The notes: generated by a model not told the origin, from the sequence alone. A DNA stretch of 64,000 nucleotides from Saprospiraceae bacterium (GCA_020850225.1 JADZFD010000026.1:16126-80125), one strand, 5' to 3'. Shown: positions 10,031 to 20,003, numbered from the stretch's first letter. A program made the numbers and translations.

Positions 10031-11353
10031 ATGCTTAATAAGTTTTTATCATATATAGAAGATAAAAAATTAATTCTACCCGGCTCTGTAACCTTGTTGT
10101 CTGTATCAGGAGGTAAGGATTCCATGGTTCTGACAGATTTGATGTTAAAAGCAGGAATGCCCATTATGGTCGGTCATATCAATCACCATCTCAGAGGCGC
10201 TGAATCGGAAGAAGATGCCCTTTTTATCAAAAACTACTGTCTGGAACATGACTTACCTTACCATCAATATGATATAGATCCGTATCTGCTTTCCACAGGT
10301 AATCTGCAGAATAAAGCAAGGCTGATACGCTATAATCAATTGCAAAAGTGGGCAACTGAATACGGATGCAGGCAGATAGCTACAGCCCATCACCTGGATG
10401 ACCGTATCGAAACCTTTCTGATGAATATCATGAGAGGTACAGGAATGAACGGTATGACAAGTATTTTACCCCGATATGAAAATATTATTCGTCCTCTGCT
10501 TTGGGCTACTACCGACGAAATCATGAGGTACGTCAGGGACAATTCGATACTTTACAGAGAGGATTCAAGCAATGCGTCGGACAAATATCTGCGTAATCAG
10601 GTGCGGCATCATATTTTGCCAGCTATGATTCAGGCTGACAACAGGTCGTATGCAGGACTCAGACAAACGATTCGGAACATGGAGTCGACAGTGACGGTTT
10701 TTGATTATCTCATGGAAAATTTTCGCCATACAGTAGTATCTGATTCAGCCGGCAAAAAGGTTGTTGATTTAAGCCATTTACTTAATCAGCCTTTTGCGTC
10801 AGATGTGTTGTATCAGATTATTCGGATTTATGGCTTTAATCTATTACAGTGCGCTGATATGATTCAGAGCCAGCAGGGAAGATATTATTCGAACTCACAT
10901 GAAGCCATAGTCCATCAGCAAAAAGTGCTGATCAGAGTAATAGCAGCTGAACATGAATCTGTGATACATATTATGGATGCTATGCCTTTTGAATTACAGT
11001 CCGGAGATATCCATATTTCAATGGAAGTATCACAGGATGTGGAACAAAATTTTGATAATAACCAATTCTTTTTGGACGCTGATGTTATTAGCTGGCCTAT
11101 AACAATAAGATCAAGAAAACCCGGCGATGTTTTTGAGCCTTACGGTATGCATGGAAAAAAGCAAAAAGTTAAAAAGTATCTGACCAACAGAAAATTATCA
11201 CCTTTTGAAAAGGAGAATATACGTATTGTTGAGGATAAAAAACGGATATTGGCAGTTCTTCCTTGCACGATTGCCAATGCTGTACAGGTTACTTCTGAAT
11301 CTGAAAATATAGCAGTAATCCACTTTAAGATTGACAATAAAAATGCTATTTAA
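10031..11353 (+). CDS. tilS: tRNA(Ile)-lysidine synthase
   Basis: TilS converts the wobble cytidine of the CAU-anticodon tRNA-Ile to lysidine, so that it reads AUA. The PP-loop SGGKDS lies about 25 residues from the chosen start. The substrate-binding block AHHLDDRIETFLMN and the RNxxRH-type segment (YLRNQVRHHILP) follow, with the TilS C-terminal domain at the end (RKPGDVFEPYGMHGKK). I prefer the ATG at 10031 because the upstream 31 codons do not resemble the family and read through the likely promoter region. The gene is essential in most bacteria. Confidence 0.92.
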   Translation: MLNKFLSYIEDKKLILPGSVTLLSVSGGKDSMVLTDLMLKAGMPIMVGHINHHLRGAESEEDALFIKNYCLEHDLPYHQYDIDPYLLSTGNLQNKARLIRYNQLQKWATEYGCRQIATAHHLDDRIETFLMNIMRGTGMNGMTSILPRYENIIRPLLWATTDEIMRYVRDNSILYREDSSNASDKYLRNQVRHHILPAMIQADNRSYAGLRQTIRNMESTVTVFDYLMENFRHTVVSDSAGKKVVDLSHLLNQPFASDVLYQIIRIYGFNLLQCADMIQSQQGRYYSNSHEAIVHQQKVLIRVIAAEHESVIHIMDAMPFELQSGDIHISMEVSQDVEQNFDNNQFFLDADVISWPITIRSRKPGDVFEPYGMHGKKQKVKKYLTNRKLSPFEKENIRIVEDKKRILAVLPCTIANAVQVTSESENIAVIHFKIDNKNAI

Positions 11354-11658
11354 GGGTATTTCATATATTCCTTAAAGAATTCGAATTAAAATCCTATAGA
11401 TATCCTATTGAAAAAATGGTTTCTACTAAAACCAGAAATATTTAAAATTAATCCACTTGAATTCAAAAATAAAATACTAAATTTGAACAAAAATAATCTC
11501 AACTTTCATCAACAACCTTGTGAAACTTGACAAGTAAGCAAAGTAGAATTAACCCAAACGTGGAACAGGACACACTGTCAGATACAGAAATTAATTGAAA
11601 TTTGAAAAATAGATAAACGTATTTTGATATATTTGTAACCATTCAAAAGTTCCTTACA
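11354..11658. other. Intergenic gap, no gene seen
   Basis: 305 bp of AT-rich sequence between the convergent tilS and helicase genes. A weak TGGTTT/AAACCA hairpin is present near 11417-11436, without a convincing T-run. I see nothing else. Confidence 0.5.
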
Positions 11659-12954
11659 TCAACTCAGATATTTAATCTGGTTATAGTACTCAGCTATTCT
11701 TTCATCAATGAAGATGTCTCTCGCAGTTACGGGATTAGTAAGTATGATACCGCCAAGGGTTCTGCAACGGCTTAGTGCCACATAGGTCTGTCCGCTTTCA
11801 AAGGCGCCTCTCCCCAGATCAATGATAACTCTTTCAAAGGTCTTTCCCTGACTTTTGTGGATGGTGATAGCCCAGGCAAGTTTTAGTGGATATTGTGTAA
11901 AAGCACCTACAGTCTTGGAAGATATCTGTTGTGGATCGTTGGGATTAATTTCATAGCGGATGACTTCCCATTCCTGTTTTTCAACAGTAACTGTTTTCTC
12001 GTCGAGATTATTATCCAGTACCTTGACGCGGATGATTTCTTCTGTTACTTCCTCGACAATACCTATAGTACCATTAACGAATTGCTTTTGGGGATCATTT
12101 TTAACAAACATTACCTGCGCTCCGGTTTTCAATATAAGGATGAGATCGGCAGGGTAGAGCTGTGGGTTAAATTCACCTGTGACCGTTGCTTGAAACTGAA
12201 CCTGTGGTTCTGTTATAGCCCGGAGCTCAGCATCGTTAATTCTGGTTGCAATATCATTTCTAGCTGAAAGCGTTATATAAAATGACCTGTCTTCAGGTAT
12301 GGGCTGATGTCTCTCATTCAGATAGAGCATGTCGTCGTAGTCCATCTGGTTCAGTCTGATGTTGTCCAGCAGTTGGATAAAACTTCTTTCTTCCTGTCGG
12401 AATACTTCAGAAAGTTCAATCATTTTTAACGTTATCTCATGAAGTGCATAGGATGAAAAAAAATAGGGTGAGGTATAATATGAATTGAAGTATTGTTTTT
12501 CGGGAGCAGTAGATACAACTGGAGGCAGTTGAAACAAGTCTCCAAAAAAAACCATCTGTACACCTCCGAACGGCAATTTATTTTGTCGGTTAATCTTTAG
12601 AAAGTAATTGATGTTGTCCAGCATATCAGCACGCACCATAGATATTTCATCAATGATGATCATGTCCAGATTCTGATATATCCTGTAATTACTTCGCCGG
12701 TGAATTTCCTTATGCGTTATTATTTTGGGTGGAAATCCGAAGAAGGAATGAATCGTTTGACCACGAACGTTCAATGCTGCCACCCCTGTGGGAGCGAGTA
12801 CGGCAACTCTCTTTTTGGTTGTATTGCGAAACACCTGGAGTAGGGTGGACTTTCCGGTACCGGCACGACCTGTTATAAACAGATGGTCAGATGTGTATTC
12901 CAACTGATCCAGTATGGCCTTGAATTCTTCATTGAGTGTCAAGGGTGTTAGCAT
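11659..12954 (-). CDS. PIF1-like superfamily 1 DNA helicase
   Basis: The Walker A motif GRAGTGKST, Walker B IIIDEISMVRADML, a FFGDLFQLPPV block (motif III) and C-terminal motifs HKSQGKTFERVIIDLG and YVALSRC define a PIF1/RecD2-type 5'-3' helicase. The chosen start (MLTPLTLNEEF) removes an otherwise 41-bp overlap with the upstream barrel gene. Length is about 431 residues. No nuclease or HRDC extension is visible. Such stand-alone PIF1 helicases are common in Bacteroidota chromosomes. Confidence 0.87.
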   Translation of the reverse strand: MLTPLTLNEEFKAILDQLEYTSDHLFITGRAGTGKSTLLQVFRNTTKKRVAVLAPTGVAALNVRGQTIHSFFGFPPKIITHKEIHRRSNYRIYQNLDMIIIDEISMVRADMLDNINYFLKINRQNKLPFGGVQMVFFGDLFQLPPVVSTAPEKQYFNSYYTSPYFFSSYALHEITLKMIELSEVFRQEERSFIQLLDNIRLNQMDYDDMLYLNERHQPIPEDRSFYITLSARNDIATRINDAELRAITEPQVQFQATVTGEFNPQLYPADLILILKTGAQVMFVKNDPQKQFVNGTIGIVEEVTEEIIRVKVLDNNLDEKTVTVEKQEWEVIRYEINPNDPQQISSKTVGAFTQYPLKLAWAITIHKSQGKTFERVIIDLGRGAFESGQTYVALSRCRTLGGIILTNPVTARDIFIDERIAEYYNQIKYLS

Positions 12955-12970
12955 GGTAAGACGTTGTAAA

Positions 12971-13681
12971 TTATCTTCTCCTGCCGCTCGTATAATCCGG
13001 ACTGAAGCCAAGCCTTACAGTAAACTGAAGCTGCCGCTGATTGACTGGGACAACGCCGGTATGTTCAATTATATATACGGGCACACCATCCCAGGTGATT
13101 TTTGTATGGAAATAGTATGACAGGATTGGTGTTATGGTAAAAAGATCACTGAAACCAATGTCCATTCCCAAGCCTATTCCGCCCCGAAATACTATGCCTT
13201 CGTCTGCTTCATAATGGGCTGCTCCTCCATTTGTTTTTGCATCGAATTGATAATATCCGATACCTGGTGTAAAATGAAAAAATAGTCCTTTATTGATAGA
13301 AGGTCCCTGCTTAGAAAATGTGGGACAATTGCAGTCACCTTCCATATCAAGAGCATAAAAATGGGTATGAAAATTAAAATTATAACCAGTGTAATTGATA
13401 TTGTCAAGCCCACGATCAGCGTTTACTCCGGTAACTGCATAGCTGTATGCCAGTTCAGGCATAAACTCAACCCGACGTTTTTTTAATCTGAACCAGTAAT
13501 CGATTCCACCCTCAAATCCGGATTTAAATACTTGCTTGTCAGTAGAAAACTGAGTATTAATAGTTCTGTCGAGATTATCAAATCCATTGTTATTGTACTT
13601 GAGACGAACACCAAATTGCCCGTAACTTTGATTAAAACTCAACAAAAATACTATGGTCAATAAATGAATTGGGTATTTCAT
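12971..13681 (-). CDS. Outer-membrane beta-barrel-like protein
   Basis: This 236-residue protein begins with a signal peptide (HLLTIVFLLSFNQSYG, cleavage before QFG) and then alternates polar and aromatic residues in strand-length blocks, ending in a probable membrane strand (LQFTVRLGFSPDY) with a short basic tail. Two Cys lie close together (GDCNCPTF). The family is not recognised beyond a general porin-like or PorT-like fold. It is followed by the helicase gene after 16 nt. Confidence 0.65.
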   Translation of the reverse strand: MKYPIHLLTIVFLLSFNQSYGQFGVRLKYNNNGFDNLDRTINTQFSTDKQVFKSGFEGGIDYWFRLKKRRVEFMPELAYSYAVTGVNADRGLDNINYTGYNFNFHTHFYALDMEGDCNCPTFSKQGPSINKGLFFHFTPGIGYYQFDAKTNGGAAHYEADEGIVFRGGIGLGMDIGFSDLFTITPILSYYFHTKITWDGVPVYIIEHTGVVPVNQRQLQFTVRLGFSPDYTSGRRR

Positions 13682-13713
13682 ACTTTTCGTAATAAAAATT
13701 AAGATATGAAAGG

Positions 13714-13721
13714 CAAATATA
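13714..13721 (-). promoter_or_regulatory. -7 element (TATATTTG) for the barrel gene
   Basis: A minus-strand TAnnTTTG match lies 33 nt before the start of the 236-residue barrel protein. Confidence 0.5.
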
Positions 13722-13829
13722 TGTATTTTTTGTGATAAAGTAATGTTTATGTCTCGACAGCAAATTCATATTGAGCTGTTATATGGATTATCCGAGTGAA
13801 TAAGCATTTCTTTTCTTTTATCAGTTTTT

Positions 13830-14102
13830 TTAACTTCCTGCAAGTGGTGAACCGAATATTCCTACTGCAAGTTCGGCCCACACAAGTATAAAGGTAAGCA
13901 ATACAATACCACAAAGAATAATTCTTCCATTTTTGCTTTCAACATTTTTGAAAACAATAGTGCAAAGCACCCCTGCACCGGATAATAATATGCCCATAAA
14001 TACGAAATCTGCAATACTCCAGTTAATAATATTGCTGAATTGCATAGCCAATAATGTAATGAAAAGTAGTAGCGGAATGATTGAAAACCATCTGTAATGC
14101 AT
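13830..14102 (-). CDS. Small integral membrane protein
   Basis: From the internal Met (MHYRWFSIIPLLLF) the product is 90 residues with three hydrophobic segments, the last ending in a Gly/Pro-rich tail. The longer reading, starting at 14156, only adds a polar lead. The family is unrecognised. It stands alone between the barrel and the ChaN-like genes. Confidence 0.55.
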   Translation of the reverse strand: MHYRWFSIIPLLLFITLLAMQFSNIINWSIADFVFMGILLSGAGVLCTIVFKNVESKNGRIILCGIVLLTFILVWAELAVGIFGSPLAGS

Positions 14103-14305
14103 TGTTGATATTTTCTGTATTAACGAAGATCTTATCGAATTATTTTTGGAATACAATGCGAATGATTTTTTCTGTATGTTATATCTATATTATTGATAAT
14201 TTTTAACTAATTCTTCAGTAATTTGTATTAAAATATTTTAGAAAAAAATAAATTTCTGAAATACCATGTTCTTTAATAATAGACAAAATCTATTCATAAG
14301 AGATT

Positions 14306-15172
14306 TTAATAGGTTTTAGTCATATCTGCAGGTAATACAATTGAAAAAGTGGTTTTTACAAAATCTTTGGGTAAGGGCAAATTGATATCTTCACTTTCTG
14401 TAAGTGAAATAACAGCAATTTTCAAATTGGGATTTGCGTCTTTCAGATACCAGTATATTCCACCGAATTCCTTACTGTGAAAATCACCATGATAATGTAA
14501 AAACAGTCTGCCAGGTTGCCAAAAAGCTAAGATAGACTCTGCCATTGTTGCGTCTTTTATGGCTTGCGCAGCTACAAAATTCATGGCTTTGCTGCCGGCA
14601 TGGTCGCCCATCATATTTTTCATCTCCACATAACCGGGTGTTTCCAAAGTTACCTTATAGGGCAATTTTACAACCCATGGTATATCTTCATTGCTCAGAA
14701 CCAGACTATCTTGACCTTTTTTAGCGACTTCAGATGCAAATCTTCGTGGTACGTTGGTCGCCACCATTGCTAACTTATGATCTTTAGCAAAGTCAAGTAG
14801 CGGTTTGTAATCTGTATTGTGATTCTTCCATAGACGGGCATCTTTCTCCAGCGTCTTATGATCTGATTCTCCACTCAGATATTGGTTGATAGCTGACTGG
14901 TTGTCCCGTTCAAACATTTCGGCACCCAGAATAAGTTTGTTACCGACCTTATCATATAGAGCTTGTGTAGTCTTTAATTCGAGCCAATGTACTATGGAGT
15001 TATTGTGGTATTCGCCAAAAAGCACCACATCATATTTTTCAAGATGCTTTATCATCTTCCCGAAATGTATGCTTTTGCCTTTTTCATTGTATATTTGAAA
15101 AGACTTAAGTTCCTGACCTCTAATACTTAAGGATGTTGAGAACATAATGAGAAGAATAAGGATGTTTTTCAT
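14306..15172 (-). CDS. ChaN-like / haem-uptake Tiki-superfamily protein
   Basis: This is a 288-residue protein with a signal peptide (ILILLIMFSTSLSIRGQ) but no lipobox Cys. The conserved core VVLFGEYHNNSIVHW, GAEMFERDNQ and the late LHYHGDFHSKEFGG block are characteristic of the ChaN (DUF399) family, whose Campylobacter member binds haem. The GEYH and HGDFH motifs are the expected active or ligand site shared with TraB/Tiki hydrolase-like folds. A role in haem or iron acquisition is inferred only. Confidence 0.8.
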   Translation of the reverse strand: MKNILILLIMFSTSLSIRGQELKSFQIYNEKGKSIHFGKMIKHLEKYDVVLFGEYHNNSIVHWLELKTTQALYDKVGNKLILGAEMFERDNQSAINQYLSGESDHKTLEKDARLWKNHNTDYKPLLDFAKDHKLAMVATNVPRRFASEVAKKGQDSLVLSNEDIPWVVKLPYKVTLETPGYVEMKNMMGDHAGSKAMNFVAAQAIKDATMAESILAFWQPGRLFLHYHGDFHSKEFGGIYWYLKDANPNLKIAVISLTESEDINLPLPKDFVKTTFSIVLPADMTKTY

Positions 15173-15210
15173 TTATATGAATTTTAATATAATGATTAAC
15201 CCATCATCAG

Positions 15211-15741
15211 TTAGTTTGTATACTGTATTAGTTGATTCTTTAAATGCAAATGTAAATAAAAATAATACAACCAGATAGAAATAAAGATTTTATAAAAAGT
15301 CTTAAATTCAAGTAGTAGTGGCTGCTCTTGCATATTTGTCTGCTTTTTAGTTGTAGGTTGCTTACTTTCTATTTCGGCATCTTTTAGCTGAGATTCTAAC
15401 GCTGCTATCCTCTTTTTCAATTGAAGCATTTCAAAATCTTCGGTTAGAGTATCTGGGTTTTTTGTCTTTTTAGGCATAATAATAGTATTGTTGGTTGCAA
15501 AATTAGGTCTTCTGGTTTTAACAGGAGCATCGTAGCCTAATTGTCTCATCCAGCAGAGCAACTGATCGTGTTCATAGAGCTGACCTGTGTATTTTTTCCA
15601 CATCTCCTGCTTGGTACAACCCGAACTTATCAATTTCTGAACAATGTGGTGTTTTTCGGAATCTGTAAAATATTTATTCGGCTTTTGAATGATGATTTTT
15701 CCAGTTTTTAGTCCTGAAATGACTTTACTTTTTTTGTCCAT
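15211..15741 (-). pseudogene. IS3-type transposase orfA remnant
   Basis: The N-terminal 60 residues resemble the helix-turn-helix of IS3-family OrfA (YFTDSEKHHIVQKLISSG, then an LxWMRQLGY end), followed by a leucine-zipper-like coiled coil (LKKRIAALESQLKDAEIESK). After this the frame continues into about 45 residues of unrelated, hydrophobic sequence instead of the usual OrfA end, and no orfB follows. I read it as a truncated insertion sequence whose 3' part has been lost. It abuts the left end of the accessory block. Confidence 0.6.
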
Positions 15742-15827
15742 TTTTACACGTTTTAGTGTAAACCTATTTTAGGACAAGACAAAAGTGCTAAAATGTGCGA
15801 TGGCTTTCAGTATGACACAAAACCGAT

Positions 15828-16052
15828 GTTATAGCCAGTGGTTCTGTCTGTTAGTCCTTGCAAACCATTGTCAATACTACGTTTCTCTGTCTTTGTTGTG
15901 TCGGGTTGTGCGGTTGCGTATTTTTTATTTTTGAAGGAAGGATTTTTTTAATTCAATTTTTGTCAGCGGAGGAAAGGTGTAAGCTCTTTTGCAATTTTTG
16001 GTCTGTGCGTTGGCTTGTGCGAATTGCAAATGTGCTTACACCTGTGTGTTGG
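15828..16052. repeat. Left terminal inverted repeat of the accessory block
   Basis: In order: GTTATAGCCA (15828-15837), GTATTTTTTATTTT (15918-15931), T7AATTCAATTTT (15943-15960), then a stem-loop with 21-nt arms at 15975-15995 and 16023-16043 that pair at 19 of 21 positions. The loop holds a GTTGGCTTGTGCG box. It has no protein-coding gene, which accounts for most of the 15742-16053 gap. Confidence 0.6.
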
Positions 16053-16053
16053 C

Positions 16054-16494
16054 TTACATATAAATCACTTTTATTTTAATTTCTTTGTCTTGAAATAGAT
16101 CAAAACTTGCTTTTTTGAAATTTGGTCGGTTGGTTAAACCAATAGATGAATAATTAGAAAAGCCAATACCTTCTTTGGGTAAAATTAAACCTTTGTCAAT
16201 CTTGCCGTTATTGTTTTCATCGTGTAAAATGTTTACCGCATATTTCCCTTTTGGTAGGTTTTTAAATATGATTTTACTTTTACCATTTGTAATTTGGGCA
16301 GTTTCTATTTTGAAATAGTTTTTGTAGTTTTCATCAGGTATTGAGCCGTCTTTGTTATATAAAGCTACTTGTAAAACGCCTTTTGAATTGCGTAAATTCT
16401 CAACTTCAATAGTCAAACTGTATTCTTCTGTTTTAGTCTGAGCGACTATGTTTAAAACGAATACAGACATCACAACAAGCAATATCACTCTCAT
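16054..16494 (-). CDS. DUF2141 secreted protein
   Basis: This 146-residue protein has a signal peptide (VILLVVMSVFVLNIVAQ) and a single beta-sandwich domain with the DUF2141 hallmarks GVLQVALYN, FKNLPKGKYAVNILHDEN and NGKIDKG. Function of the family is unknown. It is the last gene of the efflux operon, starting 11 nt after the pump gene stops, so it may be an accessory envelope protein. Confidence 0.8.
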   Translation of the reverse strand: MRVILLVVMSVFVLNIVAQTKTEEYSLTIEVENLRNSKGVLQVALYNKDGSIPDENYKNYFKIETAQITNGKSKIIFKNLPKGKYAVNILHDENNNGKIDKGLILPKEGIGFSNYSSIGLTNRPNFKKASFDLFQDKEIKIKVIYM

Positions 16495-16505
16495 ATCTTT
16501 AATCT

Positions 16506-19500
16506 TTAATTTTTAATTCTTAATTTCTCCTTCACTCTATCCACTCCGTAATACACCATTGGCACTAAGAATACAGTCAATACTAATGAAGAAAGTAAGC
16601 CTCCAATAATTACCCAAGCCAAACCGTTTTTCCATTCTGCTGATGTTCCTGTGGCTAATGCAATGGGTAACATTCCAATTGCCATTGATAAAGTTGTCAT
16701 TAAAATTGGCCGCATTCTGCCTTTGCTTGCTTCGATAATGGCTTGACGATAAGGTTTTCCTTCTGCTTTTAATTGATTGGTAAAATCAACAATCAAAATT
16801 GAGTTTTTGGTAACTAATCCCATTAACATAATCAAACCTAATAAAGCAAATAAACTTAAATGACTTAACGATAAGTTCAAGGCTAAAAAAGCTCCAATGG
16901 CTGCAACCGGAATAGCAAATAAAGCTACAAACGGATAGATATAGCTATCATATAAAGCAACCATAATGAGGTAAATCAAAATGAATGAAATAATCAGCAC
17001 AGAACCCAATGCACCAAAACTGTCGTTTTGCCTTTTAATGTCGCTTCCCCAAGTCATTTCAATACCATTTGGTAAAGGATTGTTTTTCACATAAGCCACC
17101 ACTTCATCGGCAACTGTTCCTGATGGACGCCCCAAAGCATCGGCAGTTAAGGTAACGGCTGGCTGTCGGTCTTTTCGTTCTAATAAAGAGGGTGAATTGT
17201 CTTTTTCAATAGAAGCAAATTGCGATACTTCAATGGGAACTCCCATAGGGTTGACAATGTTCAAGTTATTAATGTCATCATAATTTTGCCGATTGAACTT
17301 ATCTAACCAAATACGAACAGGATATTCTGTTCCATTTTCAGTTAGCGAAGCATCATCATTTCCAGAAAAAGCAGTACGCAAATTCATTCCTACATAAGCG
17401 GTGTTTAATCCTAAGCGTTGCATTTTGTCTCTATCCGGAATTACTTTTAGCTCCGGACTTCCTGCCTCAACAGATAAACGAACATTATCTGCTCCGGGTA
17501 TTTTTTCAATAACCGTTTTTAAATTTTGTGCCGTTTGTATTACCAAGTTTAACTCTGAACCACTCAATGTAATTTCGATGGGTGCTGTTTTTGGAATTAA
17601 ACCTAATCCACTAATGGAATAATTAATACCAGAGAATTTTGTTTGTAAATCCTCTCGCAAATCAGTCATAAATTTTTCAGTAGAAAGATTATTGATTTCC
17701 TTTTTTGGTTTTAATTGAATAGTAAACTCCGATTTATTTGCAGAGCCAACACCCAAACTTCCAATACCTGTACTTGGTCCGCCAACATTACTAAACAAAG
17801 TTGCTACTTCGGGTTGTTGCAATATGTAGGTTTCAATCTTTTCTGAAATCAAATTATTATGTTGAATGGAAGTATTTTTATCAAATTCTAATCCTAAGCG
17901 GAATTTGCCTTGGTCGCCAGTTGCAATGAGTTCTTTACCGATAATTCCTTGTTTCATCATTACTGCTGTTCCAATAAAAAGAAAAATCACAAAGCCTGTA
18001 AATAGAAGTTTATGTCTTAAAACCCAATCTAATTTACCGCCATACCAAGCAATGAATTTGTCTAATTGATGTTCAAACCAAAGTAAAAAACGGTTAAAGA
18101 AATTGGTAGGTTGAAGATTCTCTTTTTCTCCAATTCGTGAAGCTAACCAAGGTGTAAGTGTAAACCCGACTAACAAACTTGTCAATACCGTTACAATAAT
18201 TACCACAGAAAACTGCTTCAACATATCTGCCACAAAAACCTGTAGAAATAAGATAGGAACAAAAACAACGACATCCACCAAAGTAATGGAAACCGCAGAA
18301 TAGCCAATTTCCATACGTCCATCCATTGCTGCTTTTCGCTTGTCTTTCCCCATATCCAAATGGCGTTGGATATTTTCTAAAACCACAGTCGCATCGTCCA
18401 CCAAAACACCAATTACTAAAGACATCGCCAAAAGTGTCATCAAGTTAAGCGTGTAACCCAACAACCACATAGTTCCAAAAGCAGTGATTAGCGAAGTAGG
18501 AATGGCAACAGCAACAATCAAAGAATTTCGATAGCTTCTTAAAAACAAAAGCATTACAATAGAAACTAAAATAACAGCCAAAATTAAATCGACAACTACT
18601 GAATTAACGGCTGCAATAGTATTATCGGTACTGTCATCTGTCACTACAAATTTTACATTATTGGAAGCATTGTGCTTTTCAATAGTTTGAAATTGCTCTT
18701 TAATTAATTTAGAAACATCAACGGCATTACCATCGCTTTGTTTTTTGATCAAAAGTCCAATACCATTTTTCCCGTTGTATCTACTAATAGAACTTGTTTC
18801 TTTAATTCCGTCCACCACTTCTGCAATGTCTTTCACATAAACAGGACTACCGGGCATTGGCATTGCAACTTGCACATTTTGAATACTACTAAGGTCATTG
18901 AATTTCCCCACCAAACGTACTGAACTATTTTCTTGGTCGGTCTGAACTTTCCCGGCAGGTAAATCAATTCCCGAGCGGTTAATGGCTTCTACCACTTGAT
19001 ACAAAGAAATTTTATAGAGTTTCAATTTATCTTTGTCCACCTTTACCTGGATTTCTCGTTCTTCTCCACCAAGGACTGTAATTTCTGCTACTCCTTTCAA
19101 TTTCTGAATTTGAGGAAGATAATCATCCTTCATTTTTTGATAAAACTCAGTAGGGCTTAAATCGCTGGTTGCACTTACCGACATAATAGGCAAATCATTG
19201 GGCGAAACCTTACTCATTACAGGATTTTGAATATCTTTTGGCAAATCCTTTTTGATATTGTCAATGTAGCGTTGTGCATCCTGCATTGTTTTGTCCAAAT
19301 CTGTTCCATATTTCAAATTGGCAATAATGATGGAAGCATTTGGTAAAGACTTCGTTACCAAATAATCTACACCCTCCAAGTTAGAAAGTGCATCTTCAAT
19401 TTTTCGAGAAACAGAGGTTTCTACTTCATTGGGTTCTGCACCGGGATAAACTGTTTTTATTACAACTACTGGTTGGTTAAAATCGGGCATTAATTCATAG

Positions 19501-19598
19501 CTCAAATTTTTAAAACCAATGATTCCCAATAGAGTAAACACGCTGAAAAGCACGATAATCAGCGAAGGGCGTTTGATTGATATTTCTGTAATATTCAT
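16506..19598 (-). CDS. RND efflux pump inner-membrane subunit (HAE1-like)
   Basis: This is the proton-driven trimeric pump of a tripartite efflux system. From the ATG at 19598 (MNITEISIKRPSLIIVLFSV) it has 12 predicted membrane spans and two large periplasmic loops. The TM4 proton-relay motif GVLVDDATVVLEN carries the paired Asp residues of drug-type (HAE1) pumps rather than the DFG/DGA pattern of CzcA metal pumps. Length is about 1030 residues. Adaptor and TolC genes lie upstream in the same operon. The arsenic gene neighbours suggest, but do not prove, a toxic-compound substrate. Confidence 0.93.
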   Translation of the reverse strand: MNITEISIKRPSLIIVLFSVFTLLGIIGFKNLSYELMPDFNQPVVVIKTVYPGAEPNEVETSVSRKIEDALSNLEGVDYLVTKSLPNASIIIANLKYGTDLDKTMQDAQRYIDNIKKDLPKDIQNPVMSKVSPNDLPIMSVSATSDLSPTEFYQKMKDDYLPQIQKLKGVAEITVLGGEEREIQVKVDKDKLKLYKISLYQVVEAINRSGIDLPAGKVQTDQENSSVRLVGKFNDLSSIQNVQVAMPMPGSPVYVKDIAEVVDGIKETSSISRYNGKNGIGLLIKKQSDGNAVDVSKLIKEQFQTIEKHNASNNVKFVVTDDSTDNTIAAVNSVVVDLILAVILVSIVMLLFLRSYRNSLIVAVAIPTSLITAFGTMWLLGYTLNLMTLLAMSLVIGVLVDDATVVLENIQRHLDMGKDKRKAAMDGRMEIGYSAVSITLVDVVVFVPILFLQVFVADMLKQFSVVIIVTVLTSLLVGFTLTPWLASRIGEKENLQPTNFFNRFLLWFEHQLDKFIAWYGGKLDWVLRHKLLFTGFVIFLFIGTAVMMKQGIIGKELIATGDQGKFRLGLEFDKNTSIQHNNLISEKIETYILQQPEVATLFSNVGGPSTGIGSLGVGSANKSEFTIQLKPKKEINNLSTEKFMTDLREDLQTKFSGINYSISGLGLIPKTAPIEITLSGSELNLVIQTAQNLKTVIEKIPGADNVRLSVEAGSPELKVIPDRDKMQRLGLNTAYVGMNLRTAFSGNDDASLTENGTEYPVRIWLDKFNRQNYDDINNLNIVNPMGVPIEVSQFASIEKDNSPSLLERKDRQPAVTLTADALGRPSGTVADEVVAYVKNNPLPNGIEMTWGSDIKRQNDSFGALGSVLIISFILIYLIMVALYDSYIYPFVALFAIPVAAIGAFLALNLSLSHLSLFALLGLIMLMGLVTKNSILIVDFTNQLKAEGKPYRQAIIEASKGRMRPILMTTLSMAIGMLPIALATGTSAEWKNGLAWVIIGGLLSSLVLTVFLVPMVYYGVDRVKEKLRIKN

Positions 19599-19621
19599 TT
19601 TGTTCAATTACGAATTAATAA

Positions 19622-19978
19622 TTACGAATTACGAGATTTCAAAGTGATTTGAATTTTCGCTAATATTTTACATATTTCCTCTGCGTCATTGTGAAGAGAG
19701 TCGAATTCCTTTTTAGAAATATATTGAGTAGCATTTAGCAATTTCAACCAATAAATTGTTTCCCTTGCTTCTTTGTAAGAGATGGTTAACTTATGTAAGA
19801 AATCCTTTTCAGAAGCTCCTCCGATAGATTCTTCAATGTTTGCTCCTATGCTCGTACCTGAACGTAAAATCTGTTTGGATAAGACAAATTCTTTCTTTTC
19901 AGATTGCAAGTATTTATACAATTCAACAATACGAATTGCAAAAGCGAAACTCTTTTGTTGTACAATATTCTCTTTCAT
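19622..19978 (-). CDS. Four-helix-bundle (S23/IVP-like) protein
   Basis: This 118-residue protein is of the family first found in 23S rRNA intervening sequences. The core motifs SFAFAIRIVELYKYLQ, FVLSKQILRSGTSIGANI and EESIGGASEKDFLHKL are clear. It forms a helical bundle, often pentameric; function is unknown. It sits between the adaptor and pump genes of the efflux operon, in spacers made of short TAATTCGTAATT-like repeats, which suggests it was inserted there. It is not a core pump component. Confidence 0.82.
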   Translation of the reverse strand: MKENIVQQKSFAFAIRIVELYKYLQSEKKEFVLSKQILRSGTSIGANIEESIGGASEKDFLHKLTISYKEARETIYWLKLLNATQYISKKEFDSLHNDAEEICKILAKIQITLKSRNS

Positions 19979-20003
19979 ATTCTTGATTTTTAATTCGTAA
20001 TTG

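Noticed and set aside
15858..16079. 73-codon plus-strand ORF in the left repeat
   Set aside because: It overlaps the T-rich boxes and hairpin and ends inside the DUF2141 gene.
16506..19598. CzcA-type heavy-metal pump
   Set aside because: TM4 carries the paired-Asp LVDDATVVLEN pattern of drug-type pumps rather than a metal-type motif.
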